From Nemophila menziesii (Eukaryota; Streptophyta; Magnoliopsida; Boraginales; Hydrophyllaceae), in assembly GCA_029959085.1 (NCBI GenBank), contig JARWIR010000002.1:43396233-43460232 (forward strand): 64,000 nucleotides of DNA, given 5' to 3'. Under the pieces are notes generated by a model, which was not told the DNA's origin, made no database searches, and saw only the letters and a program-made list of their open reading frames with translations. Shown here in pieces: positions 23,700-35,600 of this stretch. Numbering within the stretch: position 1 is the stretch's first letter; every line of letters begins with the position of its first letter. The position numbers and the translations under genes were made by a program.

Positions 23700-24420
23700 C
23701 ATCTAGAGTAGCCAAGAAGAATCTTGACTCCATGTACAAGAAGTTTACTGAAATTTTGATCCAATTAATAATAAATATCCCATTACTCAAATTCATGAAG
23801 AGGGTGCCAAAGTATTTTATATTATTCAAAGAGACACTCATAAAGTGAAATAAGTTTGTCGAAAATGAAATTGTGGCGTTAACTGAAGAGGTATCGACAC
23901 AAGTACAGCGAAAATTGCCACCAAAAGTCAACAATCAAGGAGGTGACCACATCCCTATCAAAATTGATGGTCTAATTTAAGAACAAGTAATGTGTGATTT
24001 GTGCACGACTTTAATATCATGCCCAAATGTGTATTCGATAAGTTGGGTATAGGAGATACCAAACCAATATCCGTCATCTTGCAAATTGCAAATCAATCTA
24101 TAACAAAACCATGGGTAGTAGTCAAGGACGTTCTAGCCCAAGTAGGTAATATTGTTATTCTAACTGACTTTATTATATTAGATTATGTTGTAGATAAGAA
24201 TGAATGTTTCTTCTCGGAGGGTCCCTTTTTAGATACGGGGTGCACCATGATAAATGTATACAAAGGAACCATGACCCTACACATTGAAGATGAATCCCAA
24301 TTGGTTTATGTTTCGAGAAACATGAATAGGAAAAAGGTACAAAATATCTCAGCAATTTGGATTTTGACCGAAAAGGATAATGAGAAGACCCCACAAGAAA
24401 CCGTAAAAAGAAAGAATTAA
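23700..24420 (+). pseudogene. gag-pro: Athila-like gag C-terminus and retropepsin remnant
   Basis: Translation reads like the Athila gag-to-protease passage: KKFTEILIQLIINIPLLKF, MKRVPKYF, ENEIVALTEEVS and KLPPKV. It reaches VMCDLC (about 23990), the site of the retropepsin CDLGAS motif. A frameshift lies there. From 24001 an open frame continues with DFNIMPK, KPISVILQIANQS, VVVKDVLAQVG, IILDYVVDKNE and the GPFLDTG segment (usual GRPFLATG). The catalytic loop itself is destroyed. Compare the better protease at 60941-61486. Inactive. Confidence 0.72.
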
Positions 24421-24789
24421 ATAAGTTTAGGGTGGGAGACGAAGTAGAATAAAAAGATTCCAACCCCAAACAGCCCACACGAGTATAAGGATGCTTGGAT
24501 GAGGTCGTTCCTTGTCACACGAGTGGTTTTGTCAAAATGATTGAAGTAAAAGCGAAGAAAGCTTGCGAATTCTGATTAGATGATTAGAGAAATCTCATAT
24601 ATTTTTGGAGAGCCTATTTTTAGAAAAATGAATCTAAAAAAATGTTCGTGGGAGACAACCCACATTTCAATTGCTTTAATTATTGTTTTTCATTTTTGAA
24701 GTGTATATTATCTTGATTTTTTGTGTTATTAGTGTGAAATAAAGTTGATGAGGGAGTTTGTAGAAATGTTTTATTGTATAGGTGGTATA

Positions 24790-25130
24790 CCCTTGACTTA
24801 GGGGTGACTTTATAAGAGTATAAGAGCCTCCAGCAGCACTTCGTGGTGTATCACACCTCACACGCGGTGCCGTGATGACATATAAATTTATTTATTTTAT
24901 ATTACGGTATGTAGTGCAAGAAAAGGTGTAGGACTCGTGATATACAACGCCATAGCGGTGGTGTACCGTAGATTTCGTATCGCCACAATAGTATGGATTT
25001 TATCTATAACTACGGGTCTTTGTGCAAGGAAAAGTCTCAGGTCCCCGGTATACCACGCATAGGTGTGGTATACCACATGACCATATCAGCGACGCACCGT
25101 ATCGAGAACCCCATATACCATACAATTGTT
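24790..25130. repeat. GGTATACC-type palindrome array, plus-strand Athila copy
   Basis: Near-palindromic motifs recur here: ggtggtataccc, gtggtgtatcacacc, gtggtgtaccgta, ccccggtataccac and gtgtggtataccacat. The local unit around gtgcaaggaaaa-gtctcaggtc appears twice (about 24916 and 25022). The array occupies the same relative place as those at 42870, 47890 and 55950. Confidence 0.65.
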
Positions 25131-25260
25131 TTGAAAATAGGATAGCGTTGTACCACCACTTATCTACGGTATACCACAACCAATGGACAAAAAAATACAA
25201 AATTCTTATGGAAGTTTTTTTCAACTGGGACGGATGAAGGAAAACGTCATCCGTGAAAGG

Positions 25261-27854
25261 CATCTACATCTTCTCCTGAAGCCACCCTCTTTCGAAGCCA
25301 CCTGAATCCTTTCTAAGCGTGAAGGTTTATGTTAACTTCTTATTTTTTCTTCTCTTTGTATACACAAAACTCTCTCTACAACTAATCTTTGCTTTTTATA
25401 TTAAAGTGAAGAACGATAGGAATTATCTATTTAATAGATAAATTTCTAAGAACTTGTTTATGTATTTGTTTAATTTTACCACTAGTTGATTATTATATAT
25501 AAATATGTATATAAATTTTATATTAATAATAAATTTATAAAAAGTTTATGATGTGTTCATAATCTATAATGTTAAATCAGTTATAGTAACACATCATATT
25601 AAAAGTATATATATAGTCTACAAATTAAGATATTACTTTAAAATTCGTAAATGACCATGAAACAGGGTATGTGTATATCGATAAGGGGGGAATTTTACCT
25701 TTAAGTTTAGAAAAAAATATTTTAAACCGTATAGTTTTATTTTATTTTTCAATAATATTTTATGGTCCCCTTCTAATATTTTGAAAATCATATAACTATT
25801 GTCCCCATTTCCCTTTCCAGACCCCCAAATTATTTAATCTAAATTATCATTATCACTTTTAAAAGTGTTTGACTCTATATTTTCAAAACATATACTTGGT
25901 CCCCTAAGATCTTGTTAATATCTTTTTTTTTTCTTTTAGTTGGAAGAAGAACTTTATTTCAAAACAATACAATATTTACAATATTAATAATATATACAAC
26001 AATAACATTCTCAAACTAAGAGTGGATATCATAATAATAACCTCTTTCCATCTTTTACCACCCAAAAAGTTGTAAAAGAAACAGATAAAATCCAAAACAA
26101 ACAATGAGGATCCTAATTTCAGATTCGGACCAACGTTTTCTAAAAATTGAAATGGTAAAATCAACTTATTTTATACCATACTCATACAAATGGGTTTGGA
26201 CCCGGGATGGAACTAAGACATAGAGAGGAGTTCGAGTAACAATCACCCATAGAGAAAAGAGTTGTTGATGTATGAGGTATTAGAGACCAATTTTATCGTC
26301 TTTAAGGAACATGTGGCTAGGTTCTTCTTTAAAGAGGTCACAACAAATACTAAAGTATCCTAAACAAACAAAAACTACATAAAGAAATAAAAATAAGTAG
26401 CAAAAAGCATGGACCACCGAGTGACTGGGTAGCGATTCGCTAAGTAAAGAGTCACTGAATAGCGAGTCGCTAAGTAACAAGTCACGAAGTATTAGTACTA
26501 TTCATCTCTGGCCAGCATCCACTACTAACACCGCCACCCGAGCGTATTTTCTCATAAATTTTACTTAGTATCAACAATATCCATCTCCAATCACCACCGA
26601 CATCGCCACAGAGCATACATAGTCATACAATGAGTACGAAAAAATCACTGAGTATACTCAATAATATTTTAGTATAGTTAGCACTTCCCTTAGTATGCTA
26701 AGAAAATCACTAAGTATGCTTAGTGAATTCTCTAATAATTACCTAAAATACAGAGTATTAACACAAAAATAAAGGAGAAAATTGCACAAATTTTATTTTT
26801 ATGATATAAAAGAATATTACATCCCTTAATTGAAAAAATCAAACTAAATATTACAAAAGTTACATTCCTTAAAAATATTTAAAATTCCAATAATACACAA
26901 AAAATAGTCTCACTTGCCATGGACAAATACAAAAGTTTATTGAGCTTAGCTTGGGCCTTCGAAATTCGGCCTCTGCAACGGAAGTTGAACAAAAGCTCAA
27001 AACAAAAGAACTCTGATCTGTTAGTGAAAGTTAGATCAACAAGGATCTAGAACCATTTTTTTATGTTGTAAGGCTGAGAGCTCCGATTTTCCATGGTTGG
27101 ATCCTTATTACACAATCACAACTCCATCAGATCCATGACAAGAGTAAACATAGTCATCAGAGGGTGTTCCTGATGACCCGTCTTTTAGCCACCATGAAAC
27201 ACCATTTCCGATGGTTGGAGTGGGTGGAGAGAGGGGAGAGTATAGAGAGTAATTTAAGATGTGTAGGTGAGAAATAAGATATATGTGTATTTATTGTGTT
27301 ATTTATTATGTATATTGAGTAAAAACCTTTTGTACGTAAAACGTGTAGTGGGAAATAATGTTATAGTGTTAAGTATTATATTTGACCTTAAAAAGAACAA
27401 TAGGGTTAATGAGGGTGGTTCGGTCTCGAGGGAAGAGATTTCAAGGCCCGTTGGATAAAAATATCTAGATAATTAAAATTCTATAAAAACTCAATACGAG
27501 TTGATGAAATTCTATAGTTGTACCATGTACAAACCCTGCACCCACAACCCCAACTCCTAAAAGTCCAGACATCGCTATTCTCGATTGCAACCCAAACTGA
27601 CAAAATAATCACAAACTAAAATACAAATTAAATAATGATTATAGCTAGGTCGATATTCAAATGAGCAAGCACTTATTACAACTTTTTTCTAAATTTAGGC
27701 GAATACTATTTTTTCTTACTAAATTGAGTAAATACGCCTGATGCCCCATGTACTTTTTCTTAATCGTTAGCTTACTCTTTATTTTATATAAATTGTAAAT
27801 TTACCCCTTATTGTTTCAAAACTTGTTTGGCTAGCCCCCGTGGTTCGATTCCGT
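25261..27854. other. Non-coding stretch, mostly unassigned
   Basis: No supported gene. It contains a 30-bp tandem repeat (26419-26487) and a piece resembling 11214-11275. The last 150 bases (27710-27854) have a phrase like taccccttattgtttcaaaac, common at plant DNA-transposon edges, but I cannot define an element. Confidence 0.55.
26419..26487 (+). repeat. 30-bp tandem repeat, about 2.3 copies
   Basis: gagtgactgggtagcgattc then gctaagtaaa, followed by gagtcactgaatagcgagtc then gctaagtaac, then a partial unit. An antisense frame over it only reflects the repeat. Confidence 0.8.
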
Positions 27855-28184
27855 CCATTATATCTGTTAAGTTTGGGCGCGACGCATGTGCGATTATTTA
27901 ATTACTTTTTTATTATTATAAACATTTTAAATCATTTAAAAAGATTAAACTTTTATTTTATTGATTAATACAAAAAGAAATCATCTTCTTCACACTCATA
28001 ATAGAAAAAACTAAAAAGAAATCTCTTCAACTGCTACCACCACCTGAAGCCAAGCTCGTCCCAGGAGTAAACTAGTGGCCACCCAAAAAAAATCTCACTA
28101 GAGTTGACCATTGACCAACTAAAATTGACCAACATTGACCGCATAAGTTGAGGGACAAGTAACTGTGGTGGTGATAAAATACAT

Positions 28185-28413
28185 ACTCCCCCCATCTTAA
28201 ATGTAATGTCCACTCATCTTTTCATACAAATTAAGAAAACTAATAATTACATACACCATTACACAATTACCCTTCATAAAGTGTCTTAATATTTTAAATA
28301 TGTATTGGAAGTATACATTTTAATTTCTTAATAAGAGTAATAATGAAAATAGTTGGAAAAAAGTGTCTTGATATTCTAAATGGACAATATTTTTAGGACA
28401 CCATATTTAGTAA
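28185..28413. mobile_element. Degraded Stowaway-like MITE (in duplicated block copy 2)
   Basis: Starts actccccccatcttaaatg and runs parallel to 334-559. The right end is eroded (ggacaccatatttag). Non-coding. Confidence 0.65.
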
Positions 28414-28557
28414 GTTGAAATTATTTTTAGGATGAAAGAATAATTATTTTGTATTCTTATTTATTATATAAAGAAATTTTAATTATAAAAATTTGAAATA
28501 AAAAAAATTATTTGCTTAGCTTAATTTTAGAATACATTATACGGAAGGAGAAGAGCA

Positions 28558-28854
28558 ATTAATCACATACGCATTAGACAGGTTGAGGTAGGAACCACAA
28601 GAGGAGATAACCATCTTCTCATCTTAGACAACCTTGAAATTATTCAAGGTATCAAGCAGGTGTCGGCAGCCAGATGGAGGCTTGGACCATGGATCACGCA
28701 GATCAAGAAGCTGGCAATAGAAGTTGGTCTAGTTTATTTTAAACATATTCCGCAACGGTTTAATGGTCGAGCAGAGATTTTAGCAAAAGAAGCCAGAAAC
28801 AGGGCATCAAGGGAACAAGATTCATTGACAAATGTGGTATGCCAATTTTCCTAA
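28558..28854 (+). pseudogene. RNase H-like (RVT_3 type) domain remnant, copy 2
   Basis: An open frame runs from about 28560 to the stop at 28852-28854. Readable landmarks are GDNHLLILDNLEIIQGIK, a RWRLGPWITQIKKLA helix and FKHIPQRFNGRAEILAKEAR. The last corresponds to the final part of plant RNase H-like domains, where H.P...N..AD.LA is usual; here AE replaces AD, removing the acidic metal ligand. The N-terminal half with the first Asp/Glu ligands is missing or unreadable, and no ATG leads it. It is a fragment of a LINE-type or host RNase H-like gene, unlikely to be functional. It stays open here while copy 1 has a stop. Confidence 0.62.
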
Positions 28855-29385
28855 CTATTAATAGGTTAATTTTCAATGTAGTTATCTGAAATTTCTTAGG
28901 CGTAAAAAATAATACGTTGGGCCTAGAATTATCCCAATAAAAAGAGAAAATTACTTGTAGAAGCCATAAAAAACCAAAAATTTCTTTAGAAAGTCCTAAC
29001 TTAAAAATCATTCTAAAAAATGCCTAAGTTTCATTTTATTTTCATTTTTTACCCTTATACCCCTATTCAGTTTTTTATCTGTACATACAAACATTTTTAA
29101 GTTTCGTATAAACCAATATTTATTTTTTTGGAACGTGCCAGTTTCCTAGATTTGGTATGTACGAAATGTTATTTATGTTTGATTTTACGTTTTAGGGTCC
29201 TTAATAGTATTTTTCTAAACTTATGGAGGGATTTTTATCATGCCCAAAATTAATTTCCGGATTTATTTAGAAAACGATAGAAGTTCGTGTTGAGATTCAC
29301 CTATTCGTATGCGCCAAACAAAGTTTTTCCCGCAAAATACTACACAAATCTATTCACGATATCTTTTTTCATGATAAAAACGAAT

Positions 29386-29472
29386 TAGTACATTCCAAAC
29401 ACATCACTTTAGTACATTCCAAACACATCAATTTAGTACATTCCAAACACATCAATTTGATATATTCCAAAG
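29386..29472 (+). repeat. 24-bp tandem repeat, about 3.6 copies
   Basis: Unit tagtacattccaaacacatc plus actt or aatt, repeated at 29386, 29410, 29434 and (degraded) 29458. Confidence 0.85.
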
Positions 29473-29929
29473 AGATCTAAATCGAGATATAAAACAAAAC
29501 GAATAGAAATATTTTTACAAAAAGTATTGAAATTAAAAAAACATAAACCAGAATAAAAAATTAAAGCACATCTCTTCGCACGCGCTTGGACTATTCAAAT
29601 CTGAAGGGGTGGAGACGGGATCTAATAAAACCGAATGGGTGGAGATGGTATCTATTCAAATCGGTATCGGGTGTGGAACCCGTGTTTGGAATTCGTTGTC
29701 TTTTTATTTTGTGGAAGAATGGATCCATCATATTTGAAAGTCATGAAGTAAAATTAGCCTTGTGGAGAAATGAATCCATCATATTGAAAAGTCACCAAGG
29801 GAAATTGGTATCGTGTAACCTTTATATCCATGAGATGAACGATTTGGAAATTTGCGGGTTTAGTAATACGTTGAGAGCCATGGTAGTGTACCAGGAGAAT
29901 TTACTTTCTCAAACTTGGCTCCAACGCAA

Positions 29930-30240
29930 AGATCTAGCGTGACGCCAGCGAACAGCGTGGCTTTGTCAAATCTGGAGATTGGTGCGGTTTCCGGTGAGAG
30001 AATAGGACAATAACGGTGGAGGAGTACCTGACCCTGTGCCTCGTGCGAGATGGGTTTTGCTGGTGGAGACAGGCAAAGCACCCGACTGAATAAGGAGTAC
30101 AACATCGGGTGAGTGAGGGAAGGCTACTTTCCAGGCGGCGGCGGGTGCGCTGGAAATGGTGAGGGGGCGGGTTTCTCATCCTTGCGTCGTGTTGGAGATA
30201 GACGGAGAGAAAGGGTATGAGAGGTCTCAAAAAAGACAAA
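29930..30240. other. GC-rich patch, possible captured gene fragment
   Basis: Base composition here is clearly higher in G+C than its surroundings (for example ggcggcggcgggtgcgctgg at 30135-30154). A minus-strand frame of 101 codons (29934-30239) and an overlapping one (29860-30105) span it, but neither has recognisable domain motifs. It lies inside the copy-2-only segment. A captured host exon carried by a DNA transposon is one explanation; I do not recognise the gene. Confidence 0.35.
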
Positions 30241-30829
30241 TCCTAATAGGTTTTTTTTTTACCTTTTTTTTTACTAGTAGTAGCAATAGTATTGGTATTG
30301 GGGAGATTTTTGGGATATTTTGTTGTTTCTAGTTGGGATTTAATGGATTAATTAAGTGAGAATTTTCTGAGTATTGTAAATATTATTTGGGCCTTTATAT
30401 ATAATTGCTTCCAATAAAAAATCAGGTTATTGTTAGATGGATGGCGGAGGCCTTGTCAAAAAAAATGGGTTGAGAAGGTCTACCCATCAACAAAGAAAAA
30501 AGAGTAAAGAAAAAATAAAAGTGAAAGATAAATATTTTATTAATATATAAAATGCTCAGTAAACTCATCATTTTATTTCTATAACTTAAACTCTTAATCC
30601 TCTTACTTTACATCTAACGATCACTCAGAAGCAAAATCATCAAAACACGCCTCAGCCTTTGTAAACTACTCCACCACTCAATTTGGGATTAGCATAGTCG
30701 TCTCTGTTTTCGTTCATTATATATGCACTCTTCCGCCTGTTGATAAGGCATGACCCACACACGCTGCCGCACATCTTATCTGTCCCTCCTTATTGTAATT
30801 CTAATTAATAAATCAAATATTTTTGCAAA

Positions 30830-31025
30830 ATATGAATTATTTTGCCTAATATAGGGACATAATATTGTAATTATTTCAGAATTTTTTGTTGTTTTGGATA
30901 TTATAGGGACTTATTATGTAATTAGTTCAAAATATAGGTTATTTGACATTTATAGGGACCTATAAATCCCAAAATATATGGACCTATGATGAAATTTTGT
31001 AAAATATAAGGATTTGCATGGTAAT
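30830..31025. repeat. Degenerate tandem repeat of tatagggacctat units, copy 2
   Basis: Counterpart of 7795-7985, with the same phrases (atatagggacataat, ttatagggacttattatg, tttatagggacctataa) in the same order. It directly follows the LINE-empty site. Confidence 0.7.
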
Positions 31026-31990
31026 AAACTTACATTGCCCGTATCCCCCTTGGTCGCCCAACAAAAACTCCCTACTCATCCCATGTAATTGACCAAAAGT
31101 TCTTTTAATTGACTTAAGTTAAGAATAACCATCCAATATCATCTTCCACTATCTTTCACCAACTCAGTGAAGAAGAAGGTGAGGTTTCTCAGCACACTAA
31201 GCTCATTTTCTGTGTTTTACTATTGTGCGTGTACATATATACACAAGCCTATTAAATAGAAACATATTAAATATAAACATAAGCATGTATAAGTAATAAA
31301 TATAGATTAAAACTATTTGATCATTAATTTTACATCAGATTTAAATTTAGCAAGAGTTGTGTAACTTTTATTTTTTTTTGAAAAGTAACATATTTATCCA
31401 AAACCAGAGGGAACATATGTTGTAAGAACGAACAATAATTGAACAGATACCTTTAGTAAGTATTTGTTCTTATCCGTTGTCTTTGTTTCTCATGTATAGA
31501 GCTCTTACACAATTGAGAATCAGTCCATACATAACAAAATGTATACCACATCTTCTCCAAGTGAAAAAGGCAGACAAGGAGGTGTTTGCTAGTAAAGTTA
31601 CACCATGACCTCCACCATTACTCAGCAAATTGTTCTTTAATTACGCGATTCTCCTATTAACATTTAATTTTTTTTAATCTCCTTACACCTCCAGTGAATA
31701 ATATAGGAACTTGTATAAAGGCCAACCTTACACAAGTTCCTACATTATCTATTCATAGATTCTTTTATTAGATTGTATTTGATGTATTACTTATTAATAA
31801 AGCTTCAAAGGAACCTACCTTAGTTTTTGTTCAAGTTTTAAATTATATAATAGATAATCTCAAATCATGTATATCAGATTAATTAAATTATTCTGAATTT
31901 AATGTAAGTATATTACTTAAGGATATTTTTATTCACCATTAAATGATGAGTAATTAATATAACCGTTCGGGCATACCTGGTGACAATAAA

Positions 31991-34379
31991 TGAGTGATTC
32001 AACATATATTGCAGATAATTTACAAAAGCTACTTAAGTTAAGAATAGAAGCAACCTGGTTTACATATTGCAACAAGAGATTATGGTAATCTAGAATAAAC
32101 ATCTTCTTCATGAGTGATGAATCATCCTCTTATTGCTTGTTCAAGTGTCTCCTTAGTAATTGTCAATTCGGTGATCCTACACTTTCACGATCAAGTTTGC
32201 TTTTCAATAGCAATTTCATAACCAATTGTATTTTATTAGCAACATTATTGACTTAAAGATGGTCGGTGATAAAAATTTCCAAGCAATATACTCTCTTTAG
32301 TAGAAACCAAAGATTATGTCATAGTAACCATGATTAGAATTATTGGAGTAGCTGCTCCTTCATTCGTATGAGATATATATTTACACAACCCTTTAACGTA
32401 CTCTTGGCTTTCACAGCTCAAATTTGCAGCTTGCATGACAAAAAAAAAGTAACCGCCTCATCTGCTTCTTTCCATTTCTTCCTAGTCCTATGAAGAAGAT
32501 TATTTTACCATTTTTCAGCTTTATTTACAAACGTAACTTCATACCATTATCAAACATCCAATGTACCTTTAGATCGCCAAATCATAACTTACATCACATT
32601 CATGTACAAATATGATTTTAAACACAACATTCTAAATGAATTTTTGGGATACCCTGAATTGTAATTCTTAGGCTACATTGTTGACGAGGTTCAACAACGA
32701 TTAAGTTGGAGAATGGAGAGTTGTTGAACATGGCTGAAATGGAGATCAGAGCTCCTGGTTGCTCGTTAATGGTTACTCATGTCGTTATTTGTTATTGTTT
32801 ATTGTGATATTGGAATTAATAAAGTAAGTTATGTTAGTCATGCATCCAAAAAAAGGCATTAAAACTCACTAATAATAATCAATGTACTAAATCTTTCTAA
32901 AGGTCTGTAACTTAAAATTTTGAGAAACGGTTGATTATCCGTGAGTAAAAGTAGGAAAATTATATTCTCTCCGTCCTAAAATTAATGTCCATATTACAAA
33001 AAATAGTGTCCTAAAATTATTGTCCACTTACAATATCAAGACACTTTTTTCAAACATTTTTTTATTATTACCCTTATTAAAAAAAATTATACTTCCAATG
33101 CATATTTAAAATATCAAAATACTTTATTAGTGGTAATTTTATAATTTGTATATGAAATTATAAGGTTTCTTAATCTATGTGAAAAACTAAGTGGACATTA
33201 TTTTTGAGACGGAGGGAGTATTAGTTATATTTTTTTTTTGTCCTTTCGATTAAACCCATTACTTTAGAGATAAAGAATATCATGATTATCTTATATGGGT
33301 GGGGTGGGAGTTTTCGCTATGCCATGAAATTTTTACATAAGTAAGTTCTGGTTTGTTGTATTTCATTATTTTATTACATATCAAACTTGTAGTATGTTTT
33401 ACTTATTAGTTTTCTAATTTTGTGATTTTAATTCTGATTATTAGTTTATTTTTTCAACAAATTAAGAAACCAATTTAAAATATCACTGATAATAGGGTCT
33501 TTCTGATTGACCAGCTGATTGACCAGTTAAGAGTCATTCAAATCTAAATTGTTCAGGAAAAACAAATAGTCTGATTGATCCAGTGTCTTAATGAACCAGA
33601 TTCAGATCTATTAAGTGCAAACAAGCACCCCCTAAGTTGAATCCTTGTCCAACTACAAATTTAGGATAAATAATCTTTTAGTATTTCTAAACAACTAGAC
33701 GTTGATTATGTTATATTTACTGGTCTTTCTACATGACCTATTCAATGTACGGTTTTTTCTCCGAATACAAATAGGCTAAAACAATTTGGGAGACTATATG
33801 AACATGGTTGAAGCAAACGATTTAGGAAGAACAACGATGTGGCCAACTCACGAACCAGACACGTGAAAGTTAAAGAGAGAATCCGTCTCGAGAAATTTGG
33901 CCAACCAAAAGGATAAAGAACCAATAGTCATTAGTCATGGTTCATCCCTAACTCCGCAAAATGGTGCATATAGTTTTAAAATCTGAACCTCCATAGTGGG
34001 GATTGATGTTGATGAATAGAATTACCAAATTAGAAAATTAGAACAACTACAACATTTTGCACCAAGTGAACCTAGCCTGAAAAATCAAAAGAATCATGGC
34101 TATATTGGGGAAAATGGGTTTCTCTTTTTGACCATGAGTTAGAGGAGATGTTTTTAGGCCAAGTAATGTATCCTTTTATCTCTCCTTAATTTTGTATGTG
34201 TTTAGGGGTGGAGATTTGTTGTCATCATCTTCTTTTCGTGTTTCAGCATAAAAATTAAAAAATTTAGTGTCTAATATAAGGATTTGGCATAAAATATTGT
34301 GAATGTCCCTATTTGATCATGTTTCTAGTTAGGTCAATTATTTTAGTGCGTATGTTTTTGAACGATGTCATAACGCACC
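31991..34379. other. Non-coding stretch with one MITE
   Basis: Apart from the MITE at 32969-33219 I see no supported gene, LTR or RNA. Short frames on both strands have no recognisable motifs. Confidence 0.55.
32969..33219. mobile_element. Stowaway-like MITE
   Basis: Left terminus ttctctccgtcctaaaatta and right terminus tttttgagacggagggag are imperfect inverted repeats, flanked by TA on both sides. The length is about 250 bp. The interior matches the two block MITEs in reverse orientation (cactttttt, cataattt runs). It is the best preserved of the three. Non-autonomous; Tc1/mariner-type transposase acts on this class by established knowledge. Confidence 0.82.
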
Positions 34380-35600
34380 TTAGTATGCATGCACGAAAAC
34401 AGTAAGTAAAGGATAGAAAATACTAATAATAAATATGTAAGAATAAACGATGAATCTTAGGTGTCCTTGAGCGTTGTGTAGAATGTGAGGTCTGAACTAG
34501 TTGATAACCTACTTAATCCGTGAACTAAAAGTGAAAATGTAACGAGACCTAATAATTTAGATAAATGAATATGGCAGTTCTTTCATAAGCCACTTTAATC
34601 CTTTAGCTTTCTCACACATTGAATTGAATATATATTATCCAACTTAGCCCCTTCCTAGTCTTTCTAAATCCTTTTATTAGTCAAATTACAATTCATATCC
34701 ATTAGTTTATATCACTTATCCATATAACCCGCGCTCAAATCACAACCCTAAGACATTTGTATTTAGAGCGTGATATTGGGGTGGTGGGATTCATCATAGG
34801 GATACATTGGATTTTATGATTTGTATTTGCGATATTATTGATGATGATCTTTATTGTAACCCCTTGTCGAGGTAAAAAGAGAAAAATATTGAACATAAAA
34901 AGGAGATATGAGAAAAAGTAGTATGATATCTCGAATAAAAAATTGAGTCATAACTAACTTGTAAATGAAAGAAAATGATATGTAAAAGATTTAATATGGA
35001 AAAGGACTGGCAAAGTGGAATTGTTATGGAATCGTCATGAAAAGTTGTATTGGGTTATTTGGGGATGTGAATCTAGAGCATCGGAATTGAGTTTAGTGAG
35101 AACGTCTTCGAATGAAACTCAATCCCTATGGAGATTAGTTCATGGTTAGTGAGAAAAGAGCCAAAAGCTCACTATAAGTTATTCAAATATACGTATTATA
35201 CCATCCCAAAGCCTACATTACAATGGAAAATACCTTAGGATTTCTAACTACATGGTTAAGAAAAAATTGAATGATTAAGGAGTAATTAGGTGAACCATTG
35301 GATACTACATTAGGACCTATGATCACCTTATAGCCTCCACATCGAATTAAGTGAAATCCTCTCCTTCTAGCATTATAAATTAATATAAACTTGAATTTAT
35401 GATATGTTGATTGTATGTATATAAGGTGAATGTGTGGATAAGTTCTTTAACATTAATACATGTCACTTGATATGATATTTGCTTTATGATCATTCCTTTT
35501 TTTCTACTACTTCCTCCTCTTCTATATTTATTTGGTAAAGACTACTCTACTATTATTATTTCTATTGTGTCAAGACAACACAATTTTGAGTTGGGGGTCT
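34380..35600 (+). mobile_element. Athila-like 3' non-coding region with PPT, plus strand
   Basis: The reverse of 40292 to about 41450 aligns with this stretch (gtgtagaatgtgaggt..., tgaactaaaagtgaaaatgtaac, ggcagttctttcat). It ends in ttttgagttgggggtct (35584-35600), nearly the same as the PPT of the family-1 element at 40292-40309 read on the minus strand. It is a 3' end in plus orientation, with gag and pol missing to its left. Confidence 0.7.

Larger units (their letters stand above)
22790..25260 (+). mobile_element. Athila-like internal fragment, plus strand
   Basis: Matches 36960-38172 over its first 1.2 kb (starting near cataatacatttagattatc) and continues through a protease-like region to 24420. 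It then carries the ggtgggttgtctcccacg-type box (gggagacaaccc near 24650) and a GGTATACC-rich array, as in the minus-strand Athila copies. No LTR, PBS or RT is attached. It is a truncated gag-protease-tail piece in the opposite orientation to the nest at 38-64 kb. Confidence 0.65.
28942..30410. other. 1.47-kb segment present only in block copy 2
   Basis: Block copy 1 passes directly from the equivalent of 28941 to that of about 30411. The segment starts gagaaaattacttgtagaag, which resembles the edge of plant Mutator-like elements. It is flanked on both sides by ccaataaaaa, a 10-bp repeat of the size expected for a Mutator-like target duplication. No clear matching inverted terminus is visible at the right end. 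The sequence about 30330-30411 also resembles 28860-28941, so a duplication-based origin is possible. It contains a 24-bp tandem repeat and a GC-rich patch. Confidence 0.5.
27855..31990. repeat. Duplicated host-derived block, copy 2
   Basis: Second copy of the block at 1-1350 plus 7755-9962, in the same orientation and order: MITE, RNase H-like remnant, the cccaacaaaaactccctac segment and the region around 31400-31990. It lacks the LINE and thus shows the empty target (about 30796-30830). It has its own extra segment (28942-30410). Beyond 31990 the similarity ends. Confidence 0.78.

Noticed and set aside
26280..26480. Minus-strand SDSLFSDSLLSES-like peptide
   Set aside because: Repetitive residues are produced by the 30-bp DNA tandem repeat, not by a protein family.
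27838..27860. tRNA B-box-like ggttcgattcc
   Set aside because: No A box, no cloverleaf and no tRNA-length flank. The phrase is part of a repeated AT-rich edge sequence, so neither a tRNA nor a SINE is supported.
29586..29942. Plus-strand open frame of 118 codons
   Set aside because: No recognisable domain. It includes an internal direct repeat (tccatcatattgaaaagtca-like) and is interrupted relative to no known protein; too weak to call.
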